Positions 26,402 to 36,100 are shown, counted from the first letter of the stretch. The stretch: DNA of 64,000 nucleotides from Chryseobacterium culicis (GCF_900108365.1 NZ_FNWQ01000002.1:1094070-1158069); one strand, 5' to 3'. Notes: a model not told the origin generated them from the letters alone. Translations and numbers: made by a program.

Positions 26402-26944
26402 TTACAAAATTCTTTTTCTGATTCTGCTTAAAGAGATAGGCGTGATACCAATATAAGAGGCAAGATATTTCAGAGGAATATTTTGAATATAATGAGGTTT
26501 GTTCTTCAGCAGGTATTCATAGAGATCCTGCGGAGTATTTTTCAGCAGGAGCATTTCTCTCTTCATGGCTGCATGCAGCTTTCTGCTGAGATAATAGTTT
26601 TGCACGAACCTGCAGTGCGGATTTACAGCAAACAGGTTTTTCACCTCATCCAGGGTGATTTCCCATGCCAGTCCGCTGCAGATGGATTCATAAACGGCAT
26701 CTGAGCTTTTTTCTTCTACGGTAAAAATATCACCGGGGAAGTAGAATTCTGCAGAGATTTCGGTATCAATATCTGAGGTGCTGCTGATATAATACTTACG
26801 GACAAGCCCATCTTCTACAAGATAGGCTTTGTTGTCCGGAAATATATTTTTCTTAGGAAATTCAACCTCAGCAAACTTCTCCCATACAGGATCACTATCC
26901 TCTACGTTAAGGTGTGAAAACAGTTTTTTATTGATCGCTGCCAA
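26402..26944 (-). CDS. Crp/Fnr-family transcriptional regulator
   Basis: 180 residues: cyclic-nucleotide-binding-like beta-roll (AEFYFPGDIFTVEEKSS) followed by a C-terminal helix-turn-helix (IPLKYLASYIGITPISLSRIRKRIL). It is short, as is usual for the Bacteroidota Crp-like group. It starts 17 bases below the stop of hutU, both on the minus strand, so it may be cotranscribed with hutU and regulate it. There is no Fe-S cysteine cluster, so it is not an oxygen-sensing Fnr. Confidence 0.88.
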   Translation of the reverse strand: MAAINKKLFSHLNVEDSDPVWEKFAEVEFPKKNIFPDNKAYLVEDGLVRKYYISSTSDIDTEISAEFYFPGDIFTVEEKSSDAVYESICSGLAWEITLDEVKNLFAVNPHCRFVQNYYLSRKLHAAMKREMLLLKNTPQDLYEYLLKNKPHYIQNIPLKYLASYIGITPISLSRIRKRIL

Positions 26945-26960
26945 TGCTGAATTTTATGAA

Positions 26961-28946
26961 TTATAATAAATTTTCATCTACAAGGTTGGGAAGGGTTACC
27001 TTTAGATTCGGTTCTGCTTCCATGGCTCTTTTAATGGCGAAAACAGCGCCTTCGTTTCTTGCCCAGCTTCTTCTTGAGATTCCGTTGTTCACGTCCCAGA
27101 AAAGCATAGATTTCAGTCTTCTGTCGGCATCATCGCTTCCATCAAGAAGCATTCCGAAACCTCCGTTAATCACTTCTCCCCAGCCTACTCCACCACCATT
27201 GTGAATAGACACCCAGGTAGCTCCGCGGAAACTGTCTCCAATTACATTATGAATGGCCATATCTGCGGTAAATCTTGATCCGTCATAGATATTGGAAGTT
27301 TCTCTGTAAGGGGAATCTGTCCCCGACACATCATGATGATCTCTTCCCAATACTACAGGCCCGATTTCTCCATTTTTAATAGCTTTGTTGAAGGCTTCTG
27401 CAATTTTCATTCTTCCTTCTGCATCTGCATACAGGATTCTGGCCTGAGATCCTACTACCAGCTTGTTTTCCTGTGCCCCTTTGATCCACTGGATGTTGTC
27501 TCTCATCTGCTGCTGGATTTCTTCCGGAGAGTTTTTCACCATTTCTTCCAGTACTGCGCAGGCAATATCATCGGTTTTCTGAAGATCTTCCGGATTTCCG
27601 CTGGAGCATACCCAACGGAACGGCCCGAAGCCATAATCGAAACACATAGGTCCCATAATATCCTGCACGTAACTAGGATATTTGAATTCTCTTCCTAATG
27701 TAGGGTTTTCTGCCATTACATCTGCTCCGGCTCTGGAAGCTTCCAGCAGGAAGGCATTTCCGTAATCAAAGAAGTAGGTTCCTTTTTCTGTATGCCTGTT
27801 GATGGCAGCAGCATGTCTTCTTAATGTTTCCTGAACTTTTTCTTTGAATAATTCAGGGTTTTCTGCCATCATGGTATTAGATTCTTCAAAGCTTTGCCCC
27901 GCCGGATAGTAACCTCCCGCCCACGGATTGTGAAGAGATGTCTGATCTGAACCGATATCTATTCTTAAGTTTTCCTGATCAAACTTTTCCCAAACTTCAA
28001 CAATATTCCCAAGGTAAGCCAAAGACACCGTTTCTTTGCGGGCCTGCGCTTCTTTTACTCTTTTTACCAGCTCGTCAAGATTTTCATGAATTTCATTTAC
28101 CCATTTCTGATCATGACGGATCTTTGTAATTTTCGGATTCACTTCTGCACATACGGTAACGCAGCCTGCAATGTTTCCTGCTTTGGGCTGAGCTCCGCTC
28201 ATTCCGCCCAATCCGGATGTTACAAAAAGTCCGCCTTTGGGTTCTTTTTTTATTTTTCTGAATGCATTTAATACCGTAATCGTTGTTCCGTGAACAATCC
28301 CCTGAGGCCCGATATACATATAACTTCCCGCCGTCATCTGGCCGTATTGTGTAACGCCCAACGCATTGAATTTTTCCCAGTCATCCGGTTTCGAATAGTT
28401 CGGGATCATCATTCCGTTGGTTACAACCACTCTCGGTGCATCTTTATGAGACGGAAACAGCCCCATCGGATGACCCGAATACATCACCAATGTCTGCTCG
28501 TTGCTCATTTCAGAAAGATACTTCATCGTCAGCAGATACTGTGCCCAGTTGGAAAATACAGCGCCATTTCCACCATAAGTAATCAGCTCATGCGGGTGCT
28601 GTGCCACTGCATAATCAAGGTTATTCTGAATCATCAGCATAATGGCTTTTGCCTGCTCAGATTTTCCGGGATAGTCTGTGATAGGTCTTGCCTTCATTTC
28701 ATAATCCGGACGAAAACGATACATATAAATTCTTCCGTACTCTTCCAGTTCCTGCTTAAATTCAGGGATCAGTTCTGCATGAAACCGGGGTTCAAAATAA
28801 CGTAAAGCATTCTTCAATGCCAGTTTTTTCTCTTCTTCCCCTAAAATTTCTTTACGCTTCGGAGCATGGTTGATGTTGGTCTCGTATGGTTTAGGTTTTG
28901 GCAGCTGACTGGGAATCCCCTGCTGTATCTGTTCTTGAAATGTCAT
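26961..28946 (-). CDS. hutU: urocanate hydratase
   Basis: 661 residues, the normal size for Bacteroidota HutU. It converts urocanate to imidazolonepropionate in histidine degradation, using tightly bound NAD+. Seen: LITYGGNGAVFSNWAQYL, GGLFVTSGLGGMSGAQPKA, the active-site region MCFDYGFGPFRWVCSSGNPE and HNGGGVGWGEVINGG. The other hut genes (hutH, hutI, hutG) are not in this window. The Crp/Fnr regulator follows at 26402. Cytosolic, soluble. Its use of urocanate is certain as a family trait. Confidence 0.96.
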   Translation of the reverse strand: MTFQEQIQQGIPSQLPKPKPYETNINHAPKRKEILGEEEKKLALKNALRYFEPRFHAELIPEFKQELEEYGRIYMYRFRPDYEMKARPITDYPGKSEQAKAIMLMIQNNLDYAVAQHPHELITYGGNGAVFSNWAQYLLTMKYLSEMSNEQTLVMYSGHPMGLFPSHKDAPRVVVTNGMMIPNYSKPDDWEKFNALGVTQYGQMTAGSYMYIGPQGIVHGTTITVLNAFRKIKKEPKGGLFVTSGLGGMSGAQPKAGNIAGCVTVCAEVNPKITKIRHDQKWVNEIHENLDELVKRVKEAQARKETVSLAYLGNIVEVWEKFDQENLRIDIGSDQTSLHNPWAGGYYPAGQSFEESNTMMAENPELFKEKVQETLRRHAAAINRHTEKGTYFFDYGNAFLLEASRAGADVMAENPTLGREFKYPSYVQDIMGPMCFDYGFGPFRWVCSSGNPEDLQKTDDIACAVLEEMVKNSPEEIQQQMRDNIQWIKGAQENKLVVGSQARILYADAEGRMKIAEAFNKAIKNGEIGPVVLGRDHHDVSGTDSPYRETSNIYDGSRFTADMAIHNVIGDSFRGATWVSIHNGGGVGWGEVINGGFGMLLDGSDDADRRLKSMLFWDVNNGISRRSWARNEGAVFAIKRAMEAEPNLKVTLPNLVDENLL

Positions 28947-29128
28947 ATTGCTATGTAAAGGTCTATGTTTTAAACAATGTTTGAAGTCTTAAAGATATTC
29001 AAAATAGGAAATATAGGCAAGTGGGGAAAGGAAAGAATGACTGAGGGTTTAAGATTCAAGCTAAATTATTAAATCTGTAAATCAGCGGCCATTGATATTA
29101 AATATTATATTTGAAATGACACGCCTGA

Positions 29129-29187
29129 ATTCCCCTCCTTTGGAGGGGTGGATTTCAAAGTTAAAAACTTTGGAAGACGGGGTGGTT
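29129..29187 (-). repeat. left inverted copy of the DUF559-associated repeat
   Basis: Reads as the reverse complement of the solo copies: CCCCTCC/GGAGGGG hairpin first, then an AAAGTT/AACTTT hairpin, then GACGGGGTGGTT. With the copy at 29614-29673 it frames the DUF559 gene. Confidence 0.82.
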
Positions 29188-29203
29188 AAAAAATAGCACA
29201 ATC

Positions 29204-29641
29204 ATGAAAGAAATCCTTACCGTCATCAACGGAATTCCGATCCGCAGGAATTTCGTTGAGAACCTACCCTACAATCCCTATTTAAAGGTCTTATTAAAAG
29301 AAAAACGTAAAGCCCGGATTTTGGGGGAAGTGATATTCTGGAAGAAAGTCCGTGCGAAAAAATTCTATACCATTGATTTTGACAGACAAAGGATTATTGG
29401 AAATTATATCGTTGATTTTTATGTGAAAGCCTTGGGATTAATTATAGAAATAGATGGTTCAAGCCATGATGAAAAACAGGTTTATGACGGGATAAGAGAG
29501 GAATATCTTGAATCTTTAGGACTATCGGTTTTCAGAATCAGTGATTTTGATCTAAAGAATAATCTGAGTATTGTAATGAAGGAATTGGAGAATTTTATTG
29601 TGCTGCACTATGGAACCACCCCGTCTTCAAAAATTCTTTAA
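29204..29641 (+). CDS. DUF559 restriction-like endonuclease, framed by inverted repeats
   Basis: 145 residues with the VSR/PD-(D/E)xK-like fold of DUF559: an N-terminal helical part, then DRQRIIGNYIVDFYVKALGL and IIEIDGSSHDEKQVYDGIREEYLESLG (IVDFY Asp, EIDG Glu and His), which form the putative catalytic core. It starts 17 bases after the left repeat, and its last codons (encoding GTTPSSKIL) lie inside the right repeat. Such nuclease genes are common in Flavobacteriia and usually uncharacterised. The framing suggests it is a passenger or the mover of the element (inference). Confidence 0.85.
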   Translation: MKEILTVINGIPIRRNFVENLPYNPYLKVLLKEKRKARILGEVIFWKKVRAKKFYTIDFDRQRIIGNYIVDFYVKALGLIIEIDGSSHDEKQVYDGIREEYLESLGLSVFRISDFDLKNNLSIVMKELENFIVLHYGTTPSSKIL

Positions 29642-29673
29642 TTTTTGAATACACCCCTCCAAAAGAGGGGAAT
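29614..29673 (+). repeat. right copy of the DUF559-associated repeat, overlapping the gene end
   Basis: AACCACCCCGTC, an AAAAATTC/GAATTTTT-type hairpin and a CCCCTCC/GAGGGG hairpin. It is inverted relative to the left copy and includes the last nine codons and the stop of the DUF559 gene. Confidence 0.82.
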
Positions 29674-29710
29674 TGCTCTTACGACTAGCTGTGGGTATTC
29701 AACATAAAAA

Positions 29711-29742
29711 AACCTTACTGAAATTCAGCAAGGCTGGTTTTT
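29711..29742 (-). terminator. terminator after the gene at 29756
   Basis: Stem CCTTACTGAA/TTCAGCAAGG (one mismatch) with T run on the minus strand. Confidence 0.75.
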
Positions 29743-29755
29743 GTATCGTTAAAGT

Positions 29756-30049
29756 TTACGTTAAAACATCATCGTTTTCTTCTTCATGGTCATCTTCATT
29801 ATCGCTGAGACTCCAGTAGTTGTTTTCTTCATCTTCTGCTCCTATTTCTTCCATTTCATCATCGTCATCAGCTCCTGGAATGTCTAAGCCTTTATCCATT
29901 TTATCATCATCGAGATCTTCATTCAGGATAGGATTTCCGTCTCCGTCCAGCGAAATGTGTTTTTCTCTTTTAAAGATATCCTCGCTGGGATTGTAATCCA
30001 TCTGTTCTAACTTCTTATTTTGTTCATTAATATTTTTCTCTGGTGCCAT
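29756..30049 (-). CDS. small acidic protein of unknown function
   Basis: 97 residues; the C-terminal half is almost entirely Asp, Glu and Asn (DDDDEMEEIGAEDEENN), the N-terminal half has the clearer DGDGNPILNEDLDDDKMDKG. No signal or membrane segment. It is probably a flavobacterial conserved protein of unknown role; acidic tails of this kind can act in nucleic-acid mimicry or protein binding, but nothing here supports a specific one. It is monocistronic with its own terminator. Confidence 0.65.
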   Translation of the reverse strand: MAPEKNINEQNKKLEQMDYNPSEDIFKREKHISLDGDGNPILNEDLDDDKMDKGLDIPGADDDDEMEEIGAEDEENNYWSLSDNEDDHEEENDDVLT

Positions 30050-30097
30050 ATTATTAAGATTTTTGGTTTCTATGATCAGAACAAAAATAATTCCAAC

Positions 30098-31084
30098 TTA
30101 GGATGAATGATGAGAATAAACTTCCGGATTTGCACAGTGCGGCATTTTTTCGTTTTTCGAAAAAGCGATGATATTTTCTGCCGCAATTCTCGCCATACCG
30201 TTGCGGGCTTCAACCGTTGCTGATCCTATATGCGGAAGAACACAAACACTGGAAAGCTCAAGAATAGGATCATCTGCAGCCATAGGTTCCGGATTGGTAA
30301 CATCCAGACCTGCTCCCCAGATTTTCCTGTCAACGAGTGCCTGACAGAGGTCTTTCTGATTATGAAAACCTCCCCTGGCGGTATTGATAAAGATGGCGTT
30401 CGGTTTCATCTTTTCAAATACGGAGTTATTGAATAATTCTTTCTGCTCCGGAGTAAAGTTGGCATGCACACTCAAAACATCTGAGTTCTTGATAAGGTCC
30501 TCGAAAGAAACATAGGCTGCCTCTAACTGCTTTTCTGCTTCTGGATTTTGATGACGGTTGTGATAAATGATATTCATTCCAAAAGCTTTTTTGGATTTTT
30601 CTGCCATTTCAAAACCGATACGTCCCAGCCCGAAAATCCCCAGCGTTTTTCCGTACAGCTCCTGTCCTAAAGCATGTAAAGGATCAAATGCACCCCAGTC
30701 ATCATTTTTTACCTTCTGAAAATTATAGCTTGCTCTTCTTGCCACCGACTGCATGAGTAAAAATGCTACATCCGAAGTTGCCCTGCTTAACACATCAGGC
30801 GTATTTCCTACCGGAATGTTTCTTTTTACAGCTTCTTTTACATCCACATGATCAAATCCAACGGAATACAGGGCAATGGCCTTGACATTCGGACAGGCAT
30901 CAAAAAAACTTTTATCATAGTTGAACGCTCCGCCTACACTCAGAATGGCATCTGTATTCTGACAGTAGTGCAGCCAATCTTCGTAGGAAAGATTTTCTTT
31001 TTCCGGAAATATCAGTTCCAGACCTGCTTCTTCCAGCATTTTAATTCCTGTTTCGGGAATTCTTTTAGAAATAAAGACTTTCAT
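30098..31084 (-). CDS. D-2-hydroxyacid dehydrogenase
   Basis: 328 residues, a glyoxylate reductase/hydroxypyruvate reductase-like NAD(P)-dependent dehydrogenase: GLGRIG (cofactor loop), the conserved NTARGG (Arg), CVLPHIGSAT (His) and an active-site Glu (GAGLDVTNPEPMA). I start at ATG 31084 (MKVFISKRIPETG); the frame is open a further 39 bases upstream but the extra residues are not family-like. Probable cytosolic enzyme that reduces glyoxylate or 2-oxo acids. It is followed on the minus strand by a small gap and the acidic-protein gene. Confidence 0.93.
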   Translation of the reverse strand: MKVFISKRIPETGIKMLEEAGLELIFPEKENLSYEDWLHYCQNTDAILSVGGAFNYDKSFFDACPNVKAIALYSVGFDHVDVKEAVKRNIPVGNTPDVLSRATSDVAFLLMQSVARRASYNFQKVKNDDWGAFDPLHALGQELYGKTLGIFGLGRIGFEMAEKSKKAFGMNIIYHNRHQNPEAEKQLEAAYVSFEDLIKNSDVLSVHANFTPEQKELFNNSVFEKMKPNAIFINTARGGFHNQKDLCQALVDRKIWGAGLDVTNPEPMAADDPILELSSVCVLPHIGSATVEARNGMARIAAENIIAFSKNEKMPHCANPEVYSHHSS

Positions 31085-31115
31085 TATATTGTAATTTGAT
31101 GATTGTAAATAAAAA

Positions 31116-31140
31116 AACCTCACTTGAAAAAAGTAAGGTT
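31116..31140 (-). terminator. terminator, minus strand, between pcm and the dehydrogenase
   Basis: Stem AACCTCACTT/AAGTAAGGTT with a five-base loop and a T run on the minus strand. Together with the 31141-31405 gap, which holds only AT-rich sequence and a degenerate GGACTAAAGTCTG palindrome near 31325, it ends pcm transcription. Confidence 0.75.
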
Positions 31141-31405
31141 ACTGAACTTTAATATTAAAAATTTATTTCTTTTCATCTGAATGTTTTCTTCAGCATCTAT
31201 TATGTTTTTCTTTTGATGAAAAATTTTAAGATCGAGGGACTTTAATTCTATCAATTTTCGTTCCGAAGTGGAGTTAAAATTTTAAATTTTGGATATATCC
31301 AGATGAATTTTTATTCAAAAAAAACGGACTAAAGTCTGTTCTTATTGATAAGATCAATTTTTCAAGGTGCTGGTGTTTGAGACCAGTTAGTCTGGCAATT
31401 CCGTT

Positions 31406-32056
31406 CTATTGATTGGTATTTCCAAGCATCGGAACAAATTTATAAGCTCCGAATTCTTCTTTTTCAAATTCTGTAGGTCCTACTTTAGTAAATCTGTAAA
31501 GCACCTGCTCATCTGTTGGTCCCAGCGGAATCACCATTATTCCTCCGATATTCAGCTGTTTTAAAAGTTCTGTCGGCAAGGTGGATGCTCCGCAGGTTAC
31601 AATAATTTTATCAAAAGGGGCAAATGTAGGAAGCCCGGCAAACCCATCTCCGAAGCTTTGAAATTTAGGATACAAATGAAGTTCTCTGAGTTTCTTTTTT
31701 GAAAAATCAAAAAGATCTTTTTGTCTTTCCACTGTATATACATGGGCTTTCATGGCTAATAAAACAGCGGTCTGATAACCGCATCCGGTACCAATTTCCA
31801 ATACTTTTTCTCCTGGTTTTACCTTCAGCAGCTCAGATTGTTCTGCTACGGTAGAAGGATGGGAAATAGTCTGGTGCGCCAGAATCGGGAATGCCCTGTC
31901 TTCATAGGCAAAATCTTCAAAAATACTTTCGATAAAAAGGTGTCTTGGAACTTCACTCATCGCCGAAAGTACATTTTCGTCTGAAATTCCAATTCTGTTT
32001 CGAAGGTAATCTACTAAAATCTTTCTTTTTCCTTTATGTACAAACGAATCCTGCAT
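31406..32056 (-). CDS. pcm: protein-L-isoaspartate O-methyltransferase
   Basis: 216 residues of the PCMT family, SAM-dependent repair of isoaspartyl residues in aged proteins. Seen: SHPSTVAEQSELLKVKPGEK, the SAM-binding VLEIGTGCGYQTAVLL, VYTVERQKDL and the later FDKIIVTCGAS/IPLGP. It is cytosolic. The upstream gene at 32158 reads the same way; the 101-base gap gives no sign of coupling. Confidence 0.95.
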   Translation of the reverse strand: MQDSFVHKGKRKILVDYLRNRIGISDENVLSAMSEVPRHLFIESIFEDFAYEDRAFPILAHQTISHPSTVAEQSELLKVKPGEKVLEIGTGCGYQTAVLLAMKAHVYTVERQKDLFDFSKKKLRELHLYPKFQSFGDGFAGLPTFAPFDKIIVTCGASTLPTELLKQLNIGGIMVIPLGPTDEQVLYRFTKVGPTEFEKEEFGAYKFVPMLGNTNQ

Positions 32057-32157
32057 TTGACAAAAATAAGAAAATAGAAATTAGATTTCCGAAATCGGGG
32101 CAAAGAATTATCCACAAAAACACAGCAATCCTGAAAATGACTGCTTTGCTTTATTTC

Positions 32158-32808
32158 TTAATTCCATTTTATAGGATATGGCCCATAAAACGGGCTATAG
32201 GTGTTGTCTGCACATCTTTTTCTCACAAAAAAATTGTAATTCACTGTTTTACTTAATCCTATATAGACCGCTTTCTGTCCCGCGACAGTTAATTCTCCGC
32301 TTGCCGGCGGCGCAGAGCTTGTGGTTAAAACAGTTTCATATGCAGAAATTCCATCATTTTCCCAGGACACGGCAGCATCAAAGGTAGAAGAAAGTGCGGA
32401 GGAAGTTGTTTTGGTGTACGTTGCATACGCTGGCTCTACACAAGTTGTAGTACTACTTGCCAAAACAGTAACAGGTCCCGCCCAATTGCTGCGTCCATTG
32501 GCTGTACCACAATTCTTTCTTACGTAAAGATCATATTTGTTATTCTGATAGAGCGGGAGGCTATAGGAGTTTTTGTAGGTAACCACTGTGGTTCCGTTTC
32601 CTAAAGAAAAGCCAGGTTCTCCGTACTGCACTTCATAATACCCTTCGCCCATGGTGTTCATGTTCCAGGAAAACGTGTTACTTCCTTTTTCAAATGTCAG
32701 ATTTGTGGGTGTTCCACATTTAGCCTGAGGATCATAAGGACTATCTCCTAAGCATCCGGAGGTAATCAGTCCAAAAAAGAGTATAATTGAAACTATTCTT
32801 TTCATCAA
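32158..32808 (-). CDS. lipoprotein with two fibronectin-III-like repeats
   Basis: 216 residues. It has a lipoprotein signal (IILFFGLITSGCLG) so it is probably surface or outer-membrane anchored. The mature part shows two related segments (WNMNTMGEGYYEVQYGE ... YDLYVRKNCG and ISAYETVLTT ... YNFFVRKRCA), which look like duplicated fibronectin-like domains. The start could also be the second ATG (MKRIV). No enzyme motif. Likely a surface adhesion or binding protein, but function is unknown. Confidence 0.72.
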   Translation of the reverse strand: MMKRIVSIILFFGLITSGCLGDSPYDPQAKCGTPTNLTFEKGSNTFSWNMNTMGEGYYEVQYGEPGFSLGNGTTVVTYKNSYSLPLYQNNKYDLYVRKNCGTANGRSNWAGPVTVLASSTTTCVEPAYATYTKTTSSALSSTFDAAVSWENDGISAYETVLTTSSAPPASGELTVAGQKAVYIGLSKTVNYNFFVRKRCADNTYSPFYGPYPIKWN

Positions 32809-32950
32809 TATTTTTAGAGCGTGAATTTACTGCAATTTATTTAATGAAACCATGATTTTATGTATCCCCGTCATCTCGTGCATCTTCAAGTGAAAAGTCA
32901 TGTATTTTATACATGTACATTCACTATCTTTACAAAAATTTTATACAGCT

Positions 32951-33913
32951 ATGTTAAAAGCAGGTTTGGTAGGTGCCGGACACTTGGGAAAAATACATTT
33001 AAAGCTCCTTAATCAGTCTGATCGATATGATTTTGTAGGTTTCCATGACAAAGACGTTGAAAACGGAAAGAAACTAGAGGCCGAATTCGGGTATCCCTAT
33101 TTTGAAAATTTTGATGAATTGCTTGAGCAGATTGATATGCTTGACATTGTTACTCCGACAGTTTATCATTATGATTATGCGTTGAAAGCGATTGAAAAAG
33201 GTCTTCATTTCTTTATTGAAAAACCGGTAACCCAAACCCTTGAGCAGGCAGAAGAAATTCTTCGTTTATGCCAGGAAAAGGGAATCAAAGCACAGGTAGG
33301 ACATGTTGAAAGATACAATCCTGCATTTATTGCTACGAAGGAATACATCAGTACTCCGATGTTTATTGAAATTCACAGACTGGCAGAGTTTAATCCAAGA
33401 GGTACAGATGTGTCGGTAGTTTTGGATCTTATGATTCACGATCTTGATATTTTATTAAGTATTGCGAAGTCCAAAGTAAAAAACATCCATGCAAGCGGTG
33501 TATGTGTAGTCAGTAAAACTCCGGATATTGCGAATGCAAGAATAGAGTTTGAAAACGGATGTGTAGCCAACCTTACCACTTCCAGAATTTCTATGAAGGC
33601 CATGAGAAAGAGCAGATTCTTCCAGAAAGACGCTTACATTTCTGTTGATTTCCTGGAGAAAAAAGCTGAGGTAATCAGAATGAAAGATGCTCCCGAAAAT
33701 CCGACTCCATTCGATATGATTATTGAAAATGCGGAAGGAGAAAAGAATCAGATTTTGTTCGAATATCCGAATATTCAGCCTAACAATGCTATCCTGGACG
33801 AACTGAATTCTTTTGCAGATGCCATCACTGGTGATAAAAATGTAGAGGTTTCTCTAGAAGACGGAACTGAAGCTTTGAAAGTGGCATTAGAAATTATGAA
33901 GCTGATTAGCTAG
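32951..33913 (+). CDS. Gfo/Idh/MocA-family oxidoreductase
   Basis: 320 residues. Seen: an N-terminal Rossmann fold with GLVGAGHLGKIH, the EKP motif of the family (IEKPVTQTLEQAEE), and the C-terminal alpha/beta domain. I start at ATG 32951 (MLKAGLVGAG), since the upstream 17 residues in frame do not fit the fold. Members oxidise or epimerise sugars with NAD(P). The genomic neighbours do not suggest a sugar pathway. Cytosolic enzyme. Confidence 0.9.
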   Translation: MLKAGLVGAGHLGKIHLKLLNQSDRYDFVGFHDKDVENGKKLEAEFGYPYFENFDELLEQIDMLDIVTPTVYHYDYALKAIEKGLHFFIEKPVTQTLEQAEEILRLCQEKGIKAQVGHVERYNPAFIATKEYISTPMFIEIHRLAEFNPRGTDVSVVLDLMIHDLDILLSIAKSKVKNIHASGVCVVSKTPDIANARIEFENGCVANLTTSRISMKAMRKSRFFQKDAYISVDFLEKKAEVIRMKDAPENPTPFDMIIENAEGEKNQILFEYPNIQPNNAILDELNSFADAITGDKNVEVSLEDGTEALKVALEIMKLIS

Positions 33914-34355
33914 ACATACCCGAATTTTTTAAAACAACAACAGATACAATGCTATCTTATAATCAGAAAAATGGTTATAAGGCAGCATTTTTTATTTTAT
34001 AAATGCAAAGTTTCATTTTAAACTACACGTGATATGAAGTGAATAAAGATTGAATCTATTAAATGTTGGTTTTTTAAAGCGGTATCAGATATTCTGCCAG
34101 TTCCTGGGTTATATCTAAATCTTATGATGAAATAAAAACTTTTCATTAATAATTACTTATTTATCAATAAAAAAACAATTTCAAACTAAAAAAACAATAT
34201 ATTTGGAGAATAATTCAATACAATATTGAAAGATTTTGTTTTACATATATGGATATCCGACACTATCAGCGAACTGAATGCAGATTTATGTTCTGATGTC
34301 ACTATTCATTATAATTTCTAATATTTCCCTATTATTTTAAATCATTGAAAGTACT
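33914..34355. other. 442-base intergenic region with a terminator
   Basis: An imperfect hairpin AATGCTATCTTATAA / TTATAAGGCAGCATT (33949-33989) followed by T-rich sequence ends the oxidoreductase gene. The rest is AT-rich with no gene or repeat that I recognise. The promoter of the glycosidase gene must be in the last part. Confidence 0.65.
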
Positions 34356-36086
34356 ATGAAAAGAGCCATTTTATTATCCGCAGTTTTATTGTCTCAATTT
34401 GGGACATCACAATTACTGAAGACTTCAGGACAGAAAATCGTTAATGATAAAGGTGAAAATATTCAGCTGAAAGGTCTTGGCCTTGGCGGTTGGATGCTGC
34501 AGGAAGGATACATGCTGAAAACTGCTGATTTTGCAGGTCCTCAATATAAGATTAAGGAGAAAATTGCAGAAGTGATTGGTGAAGACGGAATGAATGAATT
34601 TTATAAGGCTTATCTAAAAAACGGAATTACAAAACAGGATATCGACTTTTTGGCGAGAGCAGGTTTTAATTCTATAAGGCTTCCGATGCACTACAACCTC
34701 TACACCCTTCCTATTGAAAAAGAACCGGTAAAAGGAAAAGATACCTGGCTGGATGAGGGTTTCAAAATGACTGATGATCTTCTTCAATGGTGTACAGACA
34801 ATAAAATATATCTGATCCTTGATCTTCATGCTGCTCCGGGAGGACAGGGAAATGATGCCAACATCTCCGACAATGACAAGTCCAAACCTTCGCTTTGGGC
34901 GAGCGAAGAGAATCAGAGAAAGACTGTAGCCCTTTGGAAAAAGCTGGCTGAAAGATATAAAGACAATCCATGGATAGGCGGTTATGACCTGATTAATGAA
35001 CCTAACATCAATTTTACAGGCCAAAACCCAAATGGTACGGATGAAATGTCTAATGCTCCGCTTTGGAAGCTTCAAAAGGATATAACAGCTGCCATCAGGG
35101 AGGTTGACAAAAAGCATATTATCTTCATTGAAGGAAATGGCTGGGGAAATAACTATAACGGATTACCGACAATCTGGGATAACAATATGGCTTTCAGCTT
35201 TCATAAATACTGGAATTACAATGATGATCAGACGCTGAAATTTGCACTGGATCTCAGAGAAAAGCACAATATGCCGATCTGGCTCGGAGAAACTGGTGAA
35301 AATTCCAATGTTTGGTTTACTGAGCTGATTCAGCTTTTAGGCAAGCATAATATCGGGTATGCATTCTGGCCGATGAAAAAGATTGATAATATTGCAGGTA
35401 TAACCAATGTAAAAATAACGCCTGAATATGAAAAATTATTAGAATACTGGAAGAACGGAGGGGAAAAGCCTTCTAAAGAATATGCAAAAAAAGCATTGAT
35501 GCAGATTGCTGACAATTACAAGCTGAACAACACGGAAATTAAAAGAGATGTGATTGATGCGATGTTCAGACAGATTACAGATGCTTCCACCAAACCATTC
35601 AGAAATCATCAGGCTCCGGGAAGAATATTTGGTTCGGAATATGATTTGGGAAGAATGGGATCTGCGTATCTGGACAAGGATTTTATCAATCTCTGGGTAA
35701 GTGATCCGGCTAAAAGATCAGAATGGAATTCCGGGCAGCAAATGAGAAATGACGGAGTTGATATCTATCAATGTAATGACAAGGTTACCAATCAGTATTA
35801 TGTAGGAAAAACAGAAACCGGCGAATGGCTTCAGTATACCGTTCAGTCAAAAAACGATAAAAATTATACGTTTGACATCAGATACTCAGCAGCAGCTGAT
35901 TCTAAAGTAAGAATTGAAACGGCTTCCGGAAAAGTTTTGGCAACGGCATCACTGCCTTCTACCGGCGGAAATGAAAGCTGGAAAACGGCTTCAGTAAAAA
36001 ATCTCAGTCTTCAGAAAGGAGAAAATAAAATCAGAATTGTTTTTGAAAACGGTGGTGCCAATCTGAATTATCTTGAACTCAGATAG
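34356..36086 (+). CDS. GH5-type glycosidase with C-terminal CBM6-like domain
   Basis: 576 residues with a signal peptide (about 1-19). The catalytic barrel shows GH5 features: GLGLGGWMLQEGYM, FNSIRLPMHY, DLHAAPGGQGND, the acid/base in DLINEPN (Glu215) and the nucleophile in WLGETGE (Glu312). The last 130 residues look like a carbohydrate-binding module of the CBM6 type (GEWLQYTVQS and a GGANLNYLEL tail). It would cleave a beta-glucan or related polysaccharide outside the cell; the exact substrate is unknown. It has its own terminator and no SusCD partner nearby. Confidence 0.87.
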   Translation: MKRAILLSAVLLSQFGTSQLLKTSGQKIVNDKGENIQLKGLGLGGWMLQEGYMLKTADFAGPQYKIKEKIAEVIGEDGMNEFYKAYLKNGITKQDIDFLARAGFNSIRLPMHYNLYTLPIEKEPVKGKDTWLDEGFKMTDDLLQWCTDNKIYLILDLHAAPGGQGNDANISDNDKSKPSLWASEENQRKTVALWKKLAERYKDNPWIGGYDLINEPNINFTGQNPNGTDEMSNAPLWKLQKDITAAIREVDKKHIIFIEGNGWGNNYNGLPTIWDNNMAFSFHKYWNYNDDQTLKFALDLREKHNMPIWLGETGENSNVWFTELIQLLGKHNIGYAFWPMKKIDNIAGITNVKITPEYEKLLEYWKNGGEKPSKEYAKKALMQIADNYKLNNTEIKRDVIDAMFRQITDASTKPFRNHQAPGRIFGSEYDLGRMGSAYLDKDFINLWVSDPAKRSEWNSGQQMRNDGVDIYQCNDKVTNQYYVGKTETGEWLQYTVQSKNDKNYTFDIRYSAAADSKVRIETASGKVLATASLPSTGGNESWKTASVKNLSLQKGENKIRIVFENGGANLNYLELR

Positions 36087-36100
36087 CCATTATATGTCAC

